This document shows, in pieces, positions 54,527-55,264 of a DNA stretch of 55,264 nt; within the stretch, counting starts at the first letter, position 1; every line of letters starts with the position of its first letter. A program made the position numbers and the translations under genes. Below the pieces are notes generated by a model. That model saw only the letters and a list, made by a program, of their open reading frames with translations. It was not told the DNA's origin and ran no database searches. Source of the stretch: Paramoeba atlantica. Its lineage: Eukaryota; Discosea. The stretch is from assembly GCA_977017575.1 (NCBI GenBank), contig CDRNVI010000082.1:1-55264 (forward strand). The letters are read 5' to 3'.

Positions 54527-55264
54527 TCATGCAGTAGCAAACATAGTTTTATTACCCACAATCTTCAGCAGAGACTTCATGTCAAATCCGGATAGATCTG
54601 TTTCAGCATCAATGCGAATTTCTTTTGCGTTACTAGTTTTCTTAGGCAGACTAGATGCGGCCACTCTAACAGCAGAAGAGGGTCTTGTCCAAGATATTTC
54701 GCTGGCCTTATCTATTTCCATTTTTGGCGCGTTTTCGGACTTCTGATCCTCCGACCGAATTCTTTTTGGCACAGATTTTAAAGATTCCTTTACTTTCGAA
54801 ACAAACTTATTTCGGATTTCATCATTTTTCAATGCCTCCCAAAAAGGCTTTTGTTGAGACAGTTTTTGATTTTTCCATCGAAAATTGAAGTTCGATGTCA
54901 AAGCACAATGTCTGGTAGGTATGGGTGCGATGTGGCATTTCGTGGATCGTATAGAAGAGAAAAACCTTTTGTTAACAACGATGTGGTCAAGTTGCTTGGT
55001 CATTCCCTCTGGATGCCGACGCGTTTTAGGAAATATATACGTCCATTTTCTTCTTTCACAACAGCCTTCATGTACAGATTGAGCTCCAAGCGAGCATAGT
55101 AGCTTTAGTAACTGTTTTGCACGCTTTGTATAACATTTTCTCCCCCCTGGGTTGAGTAGCGGCGAATTTAGATCTCCACTAATGATTCTTACCATACTAT
55201 CATCGCCATAACATGCATCGAATAAGTCTTCGTCAAAATTTTGTTGCGTCGATTTGTTAGCTTT
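54527..55264 (-). CDS. LINE AP-endonuclease-like domain, partial
   Basis: MVRIISGDLNSPLLNPGGRK (the GDxN motif), EGMTKQLDHIVVNKRFFSSI (LDHI motif) and IPTRHCALTSNFNF (the SDHxxV motif, here altered to TRHCAL) place it as the C-terminal half of an APE endonuclease. A basic, Ser/Lys-rich linker to the RT follows. The N-terminal half with the catalytic Glu is beyond the window. Confidence 0.8.
   Translation of the reverse strand, partial: KANKSTQQNFDEDLFDACYGDDSMVRIISGDLNSPLLNPGGRKCYTKRAKQLLKLLCSLGAQSVHEGCCERRKWTYIFPKTRRHPEGMTKQLDHIVVNKRFFSSIRSTKCHIAPIPTRHCALTSNFNFRWKNQKLSQQKPFWEALKNDEIRNKFVSKVKESLKSVPKRIRSEDQKSENAPKMEIDKASEISWTRPSSAVRVAASSLPKKTSNAKEIRIDAETDLSGFDMKSLLKIVGNKTMFATA

Larger units (their letters stand above)
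51989..55264 (-). mobile_element. APE-type LINE with RT and RNase H (ingi/L1Tc-like), broken and truncated
   Basis: Order on the - strand: AP-endonuclease-like domain (from the window edge to ~54900), linker, reverse transcriptase (about 54500-53240), thumb/connection (53247-52570), RNase H (52570-~52010). This domain set matches ingi/L1Tc/I-type LINEs. Breaks seen: a TGA near 54525, a frame change at the A-run near 53270, and one near 52465. The 3' end is lost to the HCE fragment; the 5' end lies outside the window. Confidence 0.87.

Overview
This window looks like nuclear DNA of a unicellular euglenozoan, most likely a kinetoplastid. Three things point there. (1) Every recognisable host gene between 0.66 and 34.5 kb reads on the + strand, is intronless and is closely spaced, like a polycistronic unit. 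(2) At 21.1-21.24 kb (- strand) lies a sequence whose exon part ends in ACAGCTTCTGTACCTTGTTG followed by GT and two stem-loops, a close relative of the kinetoplastid/diplonemid spliced-leader (SL) RNA. (3) The LINEs have the two architectures known from trypanosomatids: a restriction-like-endonuclease type (CRE/SLACS/CZAR-like) and an APE + RT + RNase H type (ingi/L1Tc-like). The species is not identified. No search could be run.

Layout. 1-0.5 kb: end of a hairpin-capped repeat. 0.66-7.3 kb: two small leucine-rich-repeat (LRR) proteins and an aldehyde-dehydrogenase-like protein carrying a 360-residue Ser/Pro/Thr tract. 7.8-14.0 kb: a broken RLE-type LINE with four unusual CxHxC-type zinc motifs. 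It carries an inserted hairpin-capped repeat plus an SL pseudogene, and is followed by a tRNA-derived SINE. 14.3-34.5 kb: host genes again. These are five more LRR proteins, an LCAT/phospholipase-like hydrolase, a FIST-domain-like protein, RNase H2 subunit C, ALG11 mannosyltransferase, an R-SNARE, a probably mitochondrial dynamin-like GTPase and three proteins of unknown role or weak assignment, interrupted by a TIR element holding the SL-like gene and by another hairpin-capped repeat. 34.5-42.7 kb: a gene-free zone packed with MITEs, foldbacks, 105-bp tandem repeats and hairpin-capped elements, lying where transcription direction changes. 42.7-55.26 kb, all - strand: an RRM-containing ORF, a decayed Helitron (zinc-finger array, DUF6570-like region, Rep, PIF1 helicase) with a SINE inserted between target-site duplications, a hairpin-element fragment, and an ingi-like LINE running off the window.

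How it fits together. The host genes are unrelated in function (lipid metabolism, N-glycan assembly, vesicle fusion, ribonucleotide excision, organelle membrane), as expected for a polycistronic unit. What links them is the seven-member LRR family scattered between them. It splits into members with a plant-like Cys-capped N terminus and members that have lost the cysteines, and twice the two types occur as neighbours in the same order. The most novel material is the hairpin-capped repeat family (working name HCE), the tRNA-class-II-headed SINE family, the zinc-motif LINE and the SL sequences associated with it.
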